A stretch of 64,000 nucleotides of DNA from Rhexocercosporidium sp. MPI-PUGE-AT-0058 (GCA_020746875.1 JAGTJL010000003.1:3286001-3350000), one strand, 5' to 3'; counted from the stretch's first letter, positions 34,723-47,274 are shown. Numbers and translations: made by a program. Notes: generated by a model from the sequence alone, not told the origin.

Positions 34723-34901
34723 CGACAATGCCTTGGAAATTATCGGGATAATTAATACACTTTCCGTAAGGGACGAAGACTTATGACTCGGCGAAACCTT
34801 ATTATAGAGAGTTTTGCAGGCAGCATCTCGTACTTAGTGTTCGTCGAAGTTACTTCCTCCTTCCCTCACCGCCCGGCTTGAATAGTAACTTTTCTATTGT
34901 A

Positions 34902-35168
34902 CAGCCTCCACAGTGAATACTAAGAATCAAGGATTTGTGTAGGGTTTCCTGGTGTGAATCTAAACATTTAATTCGTCAGAATGTGCCCTACTTATATCAT
35001 TATGCCTTATTTAAAGATCAAATAAAGTAATTGCAAACAAAATCGTCTTGTATTTATAATTTATAAACCTAAAGGCGATCAAGTTATACCTCTTAAAGAT
35101 GCTTCCGTAGTAATTTAGCCAATAAGTAACTTGGCTTTGCACATTCTTAGTATTCGCTGTGGAGCCTG
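34902..35168. mobile_element. Small MITE-like element, 267 bp
   Basis: Inverted ends of about 26 bp, beginning CAG(C/G)CTCCACAG and containing GAATACTAAGAAT, with TA on both outer sides (34900-34901 and 35169-35170). The interior is AT-rich and non-coding. CAG ends plus TA duplication fit a Tc1/mariner-type MITE. It differs from the element at 32617. Confidence 0.72.
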
Positions 35169-35305
35169 TAGTGGGTTTAGGCCACATATTTAACATTCAG
35201 CTAAACGAGCCTCATCTCCCAAAGCACGGCCTTATTTTATTTGTGAAAAATAAATTTGGCTTTTAGTGTTTTCTTAGTTTTTGTGTACCTCTCACCTGGA
35301 GGCTG

Positions 35306-35488
35306 TGACGGCGCGAATAAGAACCTATTGCATTGCTATTAATAAAAGACTAAAAACGCAGAAGGAAGAAGATTGTAAGGATCCCCGAGTATAAATACAT
35401 ATGAAAGGGGCACTAGTGCGGAGAGCCGCGCTAGGCTAAGCGAAGCCAGCCGGTCTAGCGTGAGGCTCTGCGACGTGCTGCGACAACC
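35306..35488 (+). repeat. Candidate LTR (183 bp)
   Basis: A compact, higher-GC stretch that starts TGTGACGG and ends TGCGACA, with a GAGTATAAATA box inside, directly upstream of a gypsy pol relic. No matching second copy or target duplication is visible in the window, so the call rests on its ends, size and position only. Confidence 0.4.
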
Positions 35489-35599
35489 AGTCCCGATGCG
35501 GCCTAATATTTATAACCTCGGTTATAGCCTCACGTGATAAACACATGACAAAAACCCCTAAAAGAAAGCTATATAACTTTTAAAAAATGCGCTTCTTAA

Positions 35600-37715
35600 T
35601 ATACCCGCCTTAGTCAAGATTAATTACGGGCCTAAAGGAGGCAAAATCATTTTAATAATAGATATTAATAAGATAGACTAAGGAGCGGTCTTTTAATGAT
35701 TAAATAAAGACAAAAAGAGGCACCTTACGCGATTCGAGAATAGATTATGGACGAAAGCCGAGAGCTAATATAATATTATAAAAAGGGAGTGCCGAGGGGC
35801 TCTTAAAGTAATAAAGAAAATGCGAAGTAAGTTTTACGGAGTATATTTTATCCTTAAAACTGACGCCAAAGTTCTTATGGAATAACTTAATAATATAACG
35901 AGCGATTTACTTAAGGCGTTGTTAATAAATTAAATTACTTAAATGCAATTAATAGACTTTAAGGTTAAATACATCCTTAAAAATAAAAACAAGGTGGCGA
36001 ATAAACTATATAGATAAGACAGAGAATACTTTTAAATATTATAAAACAATAAGAGTAAGATATTAACGAATAAATTATAACCGAATTAAAAGTAATTATA
36101 ATGTTTAAAATAATAACAAAGCAATTAATAAGCCCGGACTATAACTTTTAGGAGCGAATTCTTAACTACACTTACTTTAACGATTCGGAAGAAATCGCCC
36201 GCTTTTTAATAAGCCTTAAGCGCCTAGTTATAATTAAATTAAATGATTTTAAACGCTTTAAAAATAAAGCTCTTTAATATTTCGTTTACAACCGTAATTT
36301 ATATAAAAAAGCTAATAATATATACTTAATAAAGCTAGTAATAAATAATAAGGCCAGGCGATATTAAGTTATCTCTAAGTATTATAAAGAAGGCGGACAT
36401 CGAAGAGGAAAAACAATATATTATCGCCTTATTAAGTGCTTTTTTTAATAGAATTTATTTAAAGACTATAAGGCCTTTTATACGAGTTACGTAAGCTGGT
36501 AAAAACGGAAGGCAAAAAGAGAAAAGAACTCTTTATATCTTACGTGGCTTATAAGAATATTTAAGAAAATAAGCTTAAATATTATACGAATTCTTATTAT
36601 AAATAATAAAAAGAAATGTTTTATCTTTATAAAAGAGGATTTATTAAAATAAATCGAAGGAAAAGCCTTAAGCGTAGCTATAGTAAAAGAAATAATAAAG
36701 TTCCTTTAAAAAGACCTTATTTACTGCTATAAATTATTTAAAAGAATAATTATTAATAAAAGACCGGAAAATAAAGGAATCGCTTATGTCTTTATAATTA
36801 AATATAATATTAAAAGGATTTAAATCTCGACGTATAACTTTATTAAATGGAGTTCACGGTAAGCAAAGCTTCGTAAAGGTTTAGGGAAAATATATTTACA
36901 AAACTAATCTCTAGCTTTTAAAGAAGTCTAGAGGAGAAGCGTATATATAAAAAAGATTACCCATAAGGGGAAGCAAAACGCCGGCGTAATTAAATATATA
37001 AGTAAGACTGATTTTATTAATACCGTAAAAGCCTCGGCCCCCTTATGCTACGGGCCCGATTCCGTACAAATAGAATGGATAAACATACACATGACAAACT
37101 TTAACGGTAACGAAATAATAAAAAGAGCTCATCGAGATATTCTAGATAGCCTTTTTAAAGGAATAAAAGGAGGCTTTTATTATTAAATACAAAAGTTCGC
37201 GTATATTTTATTTGCTTTATAGACGTTTATTTATTAATTAATAAAAATAATATTATTCTTTTTATTATATAAACGAGAGCTTATATTACTTTTTAAAAAC
37301 AAATTCCCGGTTTAGAGAATGTTTAATTATAAACAAATTAAAATAAGAAGTAATCTCTTAATAATAAGGTATCGATAGCTAAAATTTTATAATAAAGACA
37401 TTTAGGAAATTATCTTACGAAAAAAATAATATAAAAAAGTAAGCAAAGTACTTTAAAATAAAACGAAAAATATAAAAAACACACCGATTTAAAAAGAAGA
37501 TTTAATTTTAACGTACGATATAAAACGAGTAATCGATCTCTCGGTAAATAATAAGCTTAATTATTAATAATTAAGACCGTTTTAAGTGTCGAAAGCAATT
37601 AATAAGAAAGGTTATTACTCTCTTCGCGAACTTAATGGAGTTCTTTTACGAGGCACTTTTTTAATAAATTAATTAAAATGATTCTATTAACGAAACTAAA
37701 CCTTATTTTTATTAA
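35600..37715 (+). pseudogene. Ty3/gypsy pol relic (RNase H and integrase)
   Basis: RNase H is readable from about 35620 to 36020: RHLTRFENRLWTKAES, KRECRGALKVIKKMRSKFYG, VYFILKTDAKVLM and an LIDFKVKYILKNKNKVAN tail. Integrase follows; its zinc-binding part keeps GGHRRGKTIYYRLIKCFF (about 36390). The end reads as a RELxGxLLRGTF-like tail near 37640. RT and gag are missing at the left, where only about 110 bp separate it from the candidate LTR. This family differs from A-D and resembles relic H (55445-56900). It is interrupted by the hAT element at 37724. Confidence 0.72.
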
Positions 37716-37723
37716 ATCTTAAC

Positions 37724-38893
37724 CAGAGCGTTTAATAAGCCAGCCGACTGATCAGCTAGCCAATCAGTTAAGAGATTCTTATAAGTTAATTAGCTCAGCC
37801 CTAGCCCTAAGTCAATTAGTTAATATATTCTCAGCTAATCTTTAACTAATAAGTTGAGAGGTATTTTATTAATCGTTATAAGGTCAGTTTTAATAAGAAG
37901 TATAATATTAATTTTATATTTTAATTAAAGATTTAAAGAGCCCTAGGGCGGAATAACCCCTTTCGATAGGCTAAAACTAGGCGGTGAAAAGCGGCAGAAT
38001 ATTAAAAAGCTTGCCTTTAGCATCGTAAGCACATTACTAAGTAATAATTATAATTAGAATTGCTACCAAAATCAAGTCTCAAGTAGAGAGCACGGAATAA
38101 CGACTTCAACGACCGCATATAACAATTAATTACCTTAGCCTAAGAAAAGGCAAAAGAGTACTACATTAGGACCAACGTTTCCGTAGCGTGGCAGGCGTCT
38201 TTAATGCTTTACCCTCGTTAAAAATAAGCATATTTTAAAAATAAATAAACTGGCGCAGAGGCTCGATTTATACAGGAGGGGAAGGCAAAGCTAAAGGCTC
38301 TTTAGCAAAGCGACTATAAGTCTGAGCCTATTATACGGCGGGAGACAGTCTCTTTGGAGCCTGCGGAGCCAGTTAACTACTTAAAGGCTATATTTAATAG
38401 ACTAATACTTATAAAGATTGAACTTAGGCGTTCTCTAAGCCAAAGAGACTAATTAACATAATACTTAAAAGAGCTTATAAAGAATACTAACCTCTTAAAG
38501 TATTAAAAAAAGAGAAAGGCTTAGTGGCCACAATTAATTACTATAGCGTTTAATTTCTTAACTATCCTTACTATAAGTTCTGAATACGAGCGTGTTTTTT
38601 CCTCTTATTTAAAACAAATTATACCAAAAGTCTTTAATTTATTAAAAGAAATGCTATAGCATAAGGAATATTTAAAGAATTAAGAGCACCGGAGGGCCAT
38701 TACTATTATGAATTATTATAATATAATTTAGCTAAAAATCTAGTCTTTTTCAGCTTTATTTTTTACTCCTATAATTTATTAATAACTGATTAATTCGTCA
38801 GTTAAGTCAGTCAGTTAATAATTTATATATAAGTCAATCAATTGAGAAATCTGGCCACTTAATAACTAACTGATTGGCTTATTAAACGCTCTG
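37724..38893 (+). mobile_element. hAT element, internally reduced
   Basis: A 1170-bp element with CAGAGCGTTTAATAAGCC ends in inverse orientation, flanked by the 8-bp duplication ATCTTAAC (37716-37723 and 38894-38901). 8-bp duplications and CAG.G ends are the hallmark of hAT transposons. Only the C-terminal part of a transposase is present, so this is a deletion derivative of a larger element, sitting in the gypsy relic. Confidence 0.9.
38165..38733 (+). pseudogene. hAT transposase C-terminal part (dimerisation domain)
   Basis: The frame reads AWQASLMLYP, then EGKAKLKAL, SDYKSEPIIRRETVSLEPAE, then the hAT dimerisation signature: WPQLITIAFNFLTI..ISSEYERVFSSY followed by LLKEML and H-KEY-L-KN. 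Stops coincide with Trp/Gln positions. The N-terminal BED zinc finger and most of the catalytic region are absent. Confidence 0.82.
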
Positions 38894-38901
38894 ATCTTAA
38901 C

Positions 38902-39450
38902 CTTTAAACCAGTTCCAAAGACTCAAACGAAAAGTTAAATAATAACGAATTTAAAGATTTTAAGGCCGAAATAATATTAATAGTGACTAAAGAGCACTAA
39001 ACTTTATTTTATATTTAAATTGTCCTTCCTTTATTAACGCAAGCTTAAAAAGCCGCTTATAAAACTATTCCCTTTTAATCTTTATGTATTTTCATTTCTT
39101 TAAAGATAAGGTCACCTTCGATTATAATTAAAGATAGGTGTTTAATAGTTTTTATAGTTTTTAATTTTTATTTGTCTTTTTTATTTATTCTTTTTTAATT
39201 ATATTACGCGTATTTTTAAGTATTTTAACGCCTTATTACGTTCGTCTTTTATTTTATATTTATTTTTTAGATTTTAAAAGCTTTCTTTTTTAGACCTTAA
39301 TATAAAAGTCTAGTCTTATGTATTTTCTTTTTTATTTCTTAAATCATTAATTGTTCTCTTTTATTAATAATTATTGCCTTTTAAGCGGGGTTGGAATGCC
39401 TCTTGCTTAAGATTGTTTATTTACTTTATTTAATTTAAAGTCGCGTGTGT
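38902..39450 (+). pseudogene. 3' tail of the gypsy relic
   Basis: Directly after the hAT duplication the sequence continues with a readable FKPVPKTQTKS, plausibly the last pol residues of the gypsy relic, then very AT-rich DNA. A GGGGTTGGA purine stretch near 39396 could be a polypurine tract; no LTR was identified. Confidence 0.4.
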
Positions 39451-42400
39451 TTATTTAAAAAGTAAACATTATAAGAAGTATTAATTTCTTAATTAAAAAT
39501 AAGTTAATAATTTTATTATATGTTAAAAAAAGAGAAGTAACACTTTAAGGCGAGAGGATTAATAAGCTCGCTTAAAGAGTACTTAAACTAGCCCTCCTTA
39601 TGTCTTACTCTTAATTTCTTATATTAATTATATTAAATTTCAAGAATCCTTAATTTAGGCTAAGTCCCCGCAAAAAGCCTTAAAAGCTACTTTAAGTCAG
39701 GAAATCCAGCCGAATTTAACTTATAATCTCCGATTAAGAGTTAAATTACTTATAAAATATTACTTAAACTAGACCGAGTGAGAAGCCGATTAAAGGCAAC
39801 TTATAATCTCGGCTCCTGTCTTTCTTTTCTGCAATCGCTGGCAATAAGCACTTGCTTATAAGTTATAATTCTTATTATAAATAAGGATAATAATAGCTCA
39901 CCGAATTCCGTAAAGGTAATCTGAGCAAGTAATAATTACGGTTTAGTATATCTTTTATTAATATTATAGAGGGGAAAACACCAAGCACATAATAAGAGGG
40001 TAGTAAAGCAAGTGCCGGAAGGTAAACGTAAGAAATACTTATTTAATAAATATTAAAAATATTACATATTTAAAGAATATAATTTATTAAAGGAGAGGAA
40101 AGGTATAATTTAAATAAAAAGGAAAAGTTATAATAGTAAAAATCGTTATTATTCTTAAAGAATATTACCTTAAAGGCTATCTTTAAATATAATAAGATGT
40201 AAATTAATTACGTAATAAATAAACCTTTAAAGTTAACCCTATTATATACGTCTCCCTTTTAAAAAACTTATATTCGACCTCGAGTAAAAAAGTAAAAACT
40301 AATATTATAGCTTTAAAACTTTAAATACTTAAAGGAAAATGTATTTAAATAAAGATAAATAAGTATTAAGTGACTTATACTTTACTTTTAAAAGTAAATA
40401 ATTGTCTCGCTTAATACTTTTAAATATTATTTTTTACTTTATTATTCTTTTTTTTTCTTTTCTTTTTAATAACTTTATTATTCTTTTTTATAATACTTTT
40501 AAGGAGGCTTTACGCGTTTTTTTACACTTATATTAATCTTTTTATACTTTTTAATACTTATTATATTATTTTTATCATTTAAACTTATCTTTTTAAATAT
40601 TATATTTAAATAAACTTTAATTTTAATAAAATTAAAGTAAGTCTTTTAAAATAAATCGACGTATAATTAATATTTTAAATAAGTTCTCGACTCCTTTTTT
40701 TATAACGTAAAGACTAATTTTCCTTATAAAATAAAGATTAATCTTTATAACGCGTCGAATTTGTTAATATTCCCTTATACTTTAAATTAGCGTATTTTTA
40801 ATAATTTTACTTTTTTTTTATATTTTTACTTTAATAAATCTTTTATAAACCTTTTTAACCTTTTAATTAATATTAAAAATAAAAGGAAATATATTAAAAA
40901 TATATTAAAGAAATAAAAATATATAAATATATAAAATTAAAAGTAAATAATAATTAAAGGACGGTCTTCTTATTTTTAAAATTTAAAATATAATAAAAAA
41001 GTAAAAAAAAGCTAATTAAAGCATTTCTTTTCTTAACTTAATTAAGTCTTTTCTTTACTTTTTTTTTTTTTTTTATTTTTACTTTTTTAATAAGTTAATA
41101 TTAAATAATAACAAAGTTAATCTTAAGTGGTTTTCCTTCTTTTTATTTTAACGGTTATTATATTAGATAAAAGCGCTAATAATGTCTTAATAATTTCTTA
41201 TTATATTTTCTTATTATTTTTTAATAAATAAATAAATTACTATAAGCGGCCGAGATTTATTATATTTAAAAAGAAAAGAGAAAAGATATTATGTTTTATA
41301 TATTAACTTCAAGTTACTTAGTCTTTCTCGCAGTCTCTTTTTTTTCTTAATAATAAGTTATAAAGTAAAAGCCTCTCGAGAATAACCCTTAAAGCTTTAA
41401 TAAATTATAAGCTATTTTAAACCGCCGTTATTATCGCTTTTCTTCGACTTATTTCTTATTATTAATTAATTAAAAAGAATAAAAGGCTAAAGATAAGTTC
41501 CCTTTCGTTCGATATTATTAACTTTTAAATCTTAATAATTCTTTAATATAATTTAAAGACTTAAAACAAAGGCGCAGCTTTAATCGCTTTATTAAAATAA
41601 AAAGTGTTTTTAATTTTATTATTTATTTTAAGCCTTTATTACTTACATTATAAGTAATTTTTAAATTAATAATATTAAGCTTTTTAAAAGTCCTTTTTTA
41701 TTAAAGTAACCCCTTTTTATTTAAAAATAAAGTTCTCTTTTAAAGAACTTTATATTAATATAACTTTATAATAACTTTAAAAGTAATAAAAACATTCCCT
41801 AAACACTTTTATAAGTCGGTATAAGCTAAGCCGGATTTTAAATTTAAGAAAAAAGTAAACATATTTTAAGAGCAAAAGTAATAATACTCTTTCTTAATCG
41901 ATTAATATTTTTAATTTAAGGGTTTAAAGACTGATATTTAATTAAAAGAAGTTCTTAACTTAAAATTTAATTAATTTACTTAATAAAAAATAACTTTATA
42001 AAGACAAAGTTAAAAGAATACTTATAAATAGCTTAAGTGCTTATAATAAGACACTATTTACTCGCTTAAGTCCTTTATAAAGTTATTACCGCGACAGAAT
42101 TATAATAATAGTATTTAAATTCCGATAAGCGAGATTTCGGAACGACTAAGAAAGAGGCGCATAATTTAAATTAATTAAAATCTCCTTTTATATAAAGTAA
42201 TTTTATTTATTTTATTATTTTAAAATTAATTAATTAAAATTCTAAAGAAATAAAGTCGTTATTACTTTAATATTTTAATACGTTACTTAAAATGACTTAA
42301 GACGGGCTTGGCCTGTCATAATATTTAATTCGCTGTCTTATATTTTTACTTTTAATTAAGTTATTATTATTAATACTTAAGTAACGTAAGGGCCTAGACT

Positions 42401-44047
42401 TAGTAGCCGTCGATCGAGAAAACTCATAAAGTTTAATAATAACCTTTATATTAAACTTTAAACTTACAACAACTCGACCGCTGATTTCCGAGGACTAATA
42501 GTTTAATTAAAAATAAAGCATTTATAATATAAAAGGTTAAAGGCGTAAAAAAAATATAAAAAAGTTAAAGATTTATAATTTATTAACTGTACTTATTTTA
42601 TTTATTTTTAATTTAACCGTTACGGTCTTAAAGTATTAAGCTCCGTTTTTAAGCACGCTATATTAAAGTTATTAATATTTAAATAAACCTTTTATATTAT
42701 TAATAATAAATTTAACGATTTTTATTATTAATATAAGGCAGTTATAATAGCTTATGTTCTTTATAATAACTTATGGCCTGTCGCGCGCTTTATTATTTAT
42801 TTAAATATATAAATTAATTTTATTTATTTAATTTTATAAACTCTTTTAAATCTTAAGTCGTTTAATTACGCGTAATCTCTTAATCGTTATATATTTTCTT
42901 TTTAAATTAATAACTTATTTATTATAGCCTTAAGAGTTATTTTAATTAAAATAAATCTTTTTTATTATAAAGTGTTTAAGTAATATTAAAGAAAAAATTT
43001 TAGTCTTTAATTACCTTTAGGGACTTATTATATAAGCCTGTTTTAATAATATATTTTAAGGGGTTATTGTCTTTAGTGCTTAGCCTATTAATACATTAAG
43101 ACTGTTAACGCTTTAAAACGGCTTGTCGAAAGAACCTCGTCTAACTTATTATTTAACTTTTTATAAAATTTAATAAAAAGTAAGTACTCGATTAAATTTT
43201 ATTTTTTTATAGCGTAAATTATAATCGATTTAATTTAATTAAACTATTTCACGAAGTTAAAACTTTTTTTAAGTTTCTTAAAAGCTTCTTTAGTTTTATA
43301 AAATATTAATAATTATTATATTTATAGGCTTTTAAACTTATACGTTTAGCGTTAGTAATATTAAATTATTTAAAGGGCAGCCGCCGTAAACACACTATTT
43401 GACTCGACTGGGATGCTAGTGTTGTCGTTGCGGAACGACTTATAAATACGATCGGAGGGTATTTATAAACGTAAATAGTATTTAAAGTGCTAAGGAGATT
43501 TTTATTATTATTTAAGGAAAAGCCTTTAGTATTTTAATATATGCCTTTACTATTATGCCTTAATCTTCGTCCTCTTCGTAAAGTATAAAAAGTACGTCTT
43601 CGCCACAGTTTAGCGTTCGATAACGTTAAATAATAAATTATAAGAATTATAATAAAAAGTAATTAATAATATTAATTATAGCGATTAAGTTATTTATTAA
43701 AAGAGTAAGTAACGACTCGATATTGACTTTATTCCGTGTGAATTAACCTTTTAAGTACTTTAATAATAATTCCATCGTTTTATATAACTTATCTTATAAG
43801 CTTTTTAAAGTCTTTAAGGCTTTATAAATTTCGCTTTTTAAGAATAAGTTTAAATTAATCTTTATTATTATTATATTAAGTTGTCGTTAAAAGCTTGTCG
43901 TCTTTATAATAAATAAAGCGTTTTCGTTTATAAAATAGCTTAAGGTAATTAATTATAAAAGTATTATAAAGAAATATATTATTAACTCTTAACTTTTTTA
44001 ACTTATAATAACTCTTTTTAAGAAAGGCCTTATAAATTTCATAAGGT
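39451..44047. repeat. Extremely AT-rich, unclassified degenerate DNA
   Basis: About 4.6 kb with no recognisable protein in any frame. Composition and frequent TTAA/TATAA runs match RIP-degraded transposon DNA elsewhere in the window. It may be the far end of gypsy relic H (minus strand), because MULE and copia G would have split H here, but no motif proves this. A slightly GC-richer patch lies at 43375-43470. Confidence 0.5.
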
Positions 44048-44055
44048 TTTAATTA

Positions 44056-44108
44056 GGGGCCAGCTAAATCGCCTTGGGCAAATGGCTAAACCGCCTTGCC
44101 AAGGCTCG
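44056..44108 (+). repeat. Left TIR of the MULE
   Basis: Pairs in inverse orientation with 46710-46762, with a few mismatches (for example GGGCAAATGG versus AGGCAAATAG). Confidence 0.88.
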
Positions 44109-44334
44109 GCGTCTCGGTTATGGGGTGTGCATTTAGGATACTCGCGAATACGTATAAATTACTATTAAAGCTAGGTATCCCTGATGCAACTACTTAATTA
44201 ATAACGCCTGATCTTGCGTATTACTATTATCTTATTAGGAGTTAATATTATACGGAGCATTTGCTTCTGTCAGCTGACTCTCTATGAGTATCACGGACTA
44301 GTTTACTCGTGCTTGCATTAGAGAGGACTGTATA

Positions 44335-46550
44335 AAGAGCTTTATTTGGTAAGAAATAGGGGTTTTTGGAGTAGCCGGCTGGGGTGGTTCAGTAATAGTT
44401 AGAGTCTCGATGTCGTCGGTATCACTGAAGTCGTGATCTTGTATTAGAGCTAAAGCCTGATTAATAGCTTCTTGTATTGTATATGCAGTAAGCTTAGTAG
44501 TATCTTTAATACTATTTGACTGGTAGATTGATGATATGCTACGTTAATAACCACGCTCTTTTGCTGTTCCCGGCTTATATGAATCCTGGTGCTCACTTGC
44601 AAGTCGTTGTATAATTAAAGCAATTGTAGTCGGTGTTTGACGCATAGTAAAGACTTGCTGAGTTGATGAAGATACTGAAGGAAGGATAGCTGGCGCAGAG
44701 CTTGAAGGTAGCTCGAATTGTGAAGGCTCACGGCGAGTGTTCGAAGGTGCTATACGTGATGGTTTGTTACTACTATTAAAAGCCCCCTTAGGCTTGCCTT
44801 TGCTTTTGACCTTAAGAGGATTTAGTAAAGGCAGGGAAAGCCGATAAGTATTTAAGGCCGGCTGTATTGAAATTGGCCTGTCGTACTACTAATGAGGATG
44901 TATTTGAGCTAATAATATATATTTATGAACTCGTCGGCTCGTAAAGATTTGATGGTAGTAAGGTAAACCTAAAGACTTAGTTGTAACGCAATTATAGCCG
45001 TATTGAGGAGGCTGGTTATTAGAGTTTAGCTTGCTTTGCTCTTGCTTAATTTTTAGTAAAGCGTAAATATAAACCTGAGGAAGGACAGTAGCGAATAAGG
45101 GAGTATTCATACTGTGTTTCGGCTTCATTTTCTGTTGAGTAGTGGTAACTCGTATATTCTCATATTAGGCTTCCCAAAATAGCTGCAATTTAAGGAAAAT
45201 ATTACGTAAATCTCCATGCCTTCGCTGTAAATACCTCTTAAGAGTTGCGTGATAACTTTTAATAGGAGAGGTTATAGTAACACTAAAGTAGTAGTCTTAA
45301 TTAATCTAAAAAGCGACGAGTTTCTTCTTCTAAAGAAGCTATATTCCTGTGACATAACTCATAGCACCTGCTGGGTATTAGATATATATATTCTATAAAC
45401 GATTATCATATTATTACTTAGATATACTAGTTAGTAACTTATTCCAGGAGATAAGGAATGCTTAAAAGCGTGGGTGGCGTGTTTAGTTCTTATCGTTACC
45501 TTTGATTAGGCTAAGGAAGAACTTCTTGGTTTTAGCCAGCACGTTTATATTAATGTGTTATTAATAGAGGAGGTGACGAGCTGAGGGAAACTATGTATTA
45601 AAGCATTTGATAAGAGTTAATTCTTTATTTGTTATAATAGAAAGTAGTTCCGGAATCGTGTGCTTAGATATAATAGCTCTTAGTTGCGTGAGCGCCTATT
45701 TGTAGTCTTTTTCCGTCTTTTCTGACAGGAAGCATATTCCCAGCTGAATTATTATATTATTGCCTGTTATTCCGCATATATTTAGCAATAGCATATTGAA
45801 TTGGTTTGTTTTGTATATGCAATCGAGTAAAAGAACATCGGAATGCTGCTTTCAAAGCTGAATTAAGGCGGGGGCGATGAAAAAGAGCTGCCGGAGGTGA
45901 CTACTTTTAGGCTTATACGTAAAGGAATAATTGTTGTCTTGTAGTTCTTATATAAATTGTTAGCAAATAGCAGACGGTTATTATTAAGTTATGTACCTTT
46001 AAAAGCTAGTGTAACGGTGATATGTTATTAAGCTCTTTGGACTTTGATTTTTATACTAGATTTGATATATCCTTAGAAGTTAAAGTCACTCCGGTGTCTT
46101 CTTAGCGCAAGGTAGATATGATCTCAGTATTTGATAAGCCAGCTTTTGTAAAGGTATTAATCCGAGAAGCTGTTTCCGCCGAAATAGCAGCTAATTTGTG
46201 TGTAGGATAGGCAGAAGAGTCTGCAGACCTTGTATAGTTATGCTCTCCCTCCTTAACTTCAACTTGCTAATTCCCCGTCGTCTTATCTCGAGTCAATACT
46301 ACCTTTATCTTGTAATCTGTCTTTTTGCTACTAGTATTCTTGCGTCGATTCATCTCGTTGACGTGCTCTTTTTTGCCTTTGTTGTCGTATTTCTTAGCAC
46401 GATCGCAGACGTAGACCATTCGATTTGGTGTTTTATCGCGCCGGAGGAAGGCATAGCTATATTCTTTTGCATGCCTTTGAATAGTAGTAATCGCAGTATT
46501 AATTATAATATAAGTTTCTTTTGCAGGAGGGGGGCCGCAAGCTTGTGCGG
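44335..46550 (-). pseudogene. MULE transposase with FAR1-like N-terminus, inactivated
   Basis: Minus strand, about 735 codons. The N-terminal FAR1/FLYWCH-like DNA-binding part reads YSYAFLRRDKTPNRMVYVCD, then NRRKNTSSKKTDYKIKVVL and EGEHNYTRSADSSAYPTHKL. The MULE core has the first Asp intact in LLLDCIYKTNQF (Asp at 45822). The second motif reads ITNKELTLI with Asp changed to Asn (45627). The later HLLCxWHIN motif has become HLLY with two stops. A stop-free C-terminal block (45128-44889) is SWIM-like: CVTTKSLGLPYYH, where the second Cys is Tyr. The low-complexity Ser/Pro tail ends near 44335. Only a handful of stops, all at Gln/Trp, so RIP has just started. The start codon is uncertain. Confidence 0.88.
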
Positions 46551-46709
46551 AGGAAAACGATATGTTGAGGGCAAAAGTGGTATGGTAAGAGGGGCGCTGA
46601 AGGTGAGGCTCTGAATATGCCCTGCATTAAGGTTAAGTAGAGTCGCTAATAATTTGTATGGGTTAGTACCTTTGATAAATGTACGGGCGCAGTCAATCAA
46701 AAATTAAGC

Positions 46710-46762
46710 GAGGCCTTGGCAAGGCGGTTTAGCTATTTGCCTAAGGCGATTTAGCTGGCCCC
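46710..46762 (-). repeat. Right TIR of the MULE
   Basis: Inverse copy of 44056-44108, ending AGCTGGCCCC next to TTTAATTA. Confidence 0.88.
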
Positions 46763-46770
46763 TTTAATTA

Positions 46771-47080
46771 TTAAAAGTTAAGCTTTTTACTCCTTAATAT
46801 ATTAATTTCCTAAATAAAGTCGTACTTAAGAATTAAGTCTTTAATTTATAATAACTTATTTTAAATGTCCTTTTTTACGTTAAAAGCTTTTTTCTTTTCT
46901 TATTTACGACGTGTCTTTTAAAGTTTAACTTCTTTTATATTATTATTTTACATTTTATATTAAAGAGTTTAAATATAAATTAAATCGTTAATACTTTTAA
47001 TATCTTTTAAAAAAAGGCTTTTTTAAGTAAAATAACGTATTTTAATAAAAAGAACTGGTTTTTTACCGTAAACTATATAA
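46771..47080. repeat. AT-rich degenerate DNA between MULE and copia G
   Basis: 310 bp without recognisable coding. It is host sequence for both insertions and joins 39451-44047 on one side and 55445 on the other once the inserts are removed. Confidence 0.5.
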
Positions 47081-47085
47081 AAAGG

Positions 47086-47274
47086 TGTCGTACAGATGTG
47101 GAGCAGGCTTTTCGTGGTTCAAGAGCTTTACGATTAACGTAAAGAGTAAGAGTTTAAAAGATTTATTAAAATAAGCGTTACCCTTTACAAAAGAGGACTG
47201 TAACCCGAGTATATATATACGTGAGTGCTTACGAGAGTATATATATAACTAATAGATTACGTTAAGGCGCGACA
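47086..47274 (-). repeat. 3' LTR of copia G
   Basis: 189 bp; on the plus strand starts TGTCGTACA and ends GGCGCGACA. It matches 55251-55439, including a GAGTATATATATACGTGAG block. Confidence 0.92.

Larger units (their letters stand above)
34240..34790. repeat. Tandem duplication, copy 2 (secreted-protein locus)
   Basis: Diverged second copy of 33550-34125, carrying the frameshifted paralogue and its promoter region. Confidence 0.85.
44056..46762 (-). mobile_element. Mutator-like element (MULE)
   Basis: A 2707-bp element with TIRs of about 53 bp (GGGGCCAGCTAAATCGCCTT at the outer end), flanked by TTTAATTA at 44048-44055 and 46763-46770. It encodes one transposase on the minus strand with FAR1-like, MULE and SWIM regions. 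Mutation is light compared with surrounding DNA, so the insertion is young. Confidence 0.92.

Noticed and set aside
35011..35196. 61-residue minus-strand frame
   Set aside because: Falls inside the 267-bp MITE and its right end; AT-rich chance frame.
46198..46614. 138-residue plus-strand hydrophobic frame in the MULE
   Set aside because: Lies opposite the FAR1-like part of the transposase; shadow.
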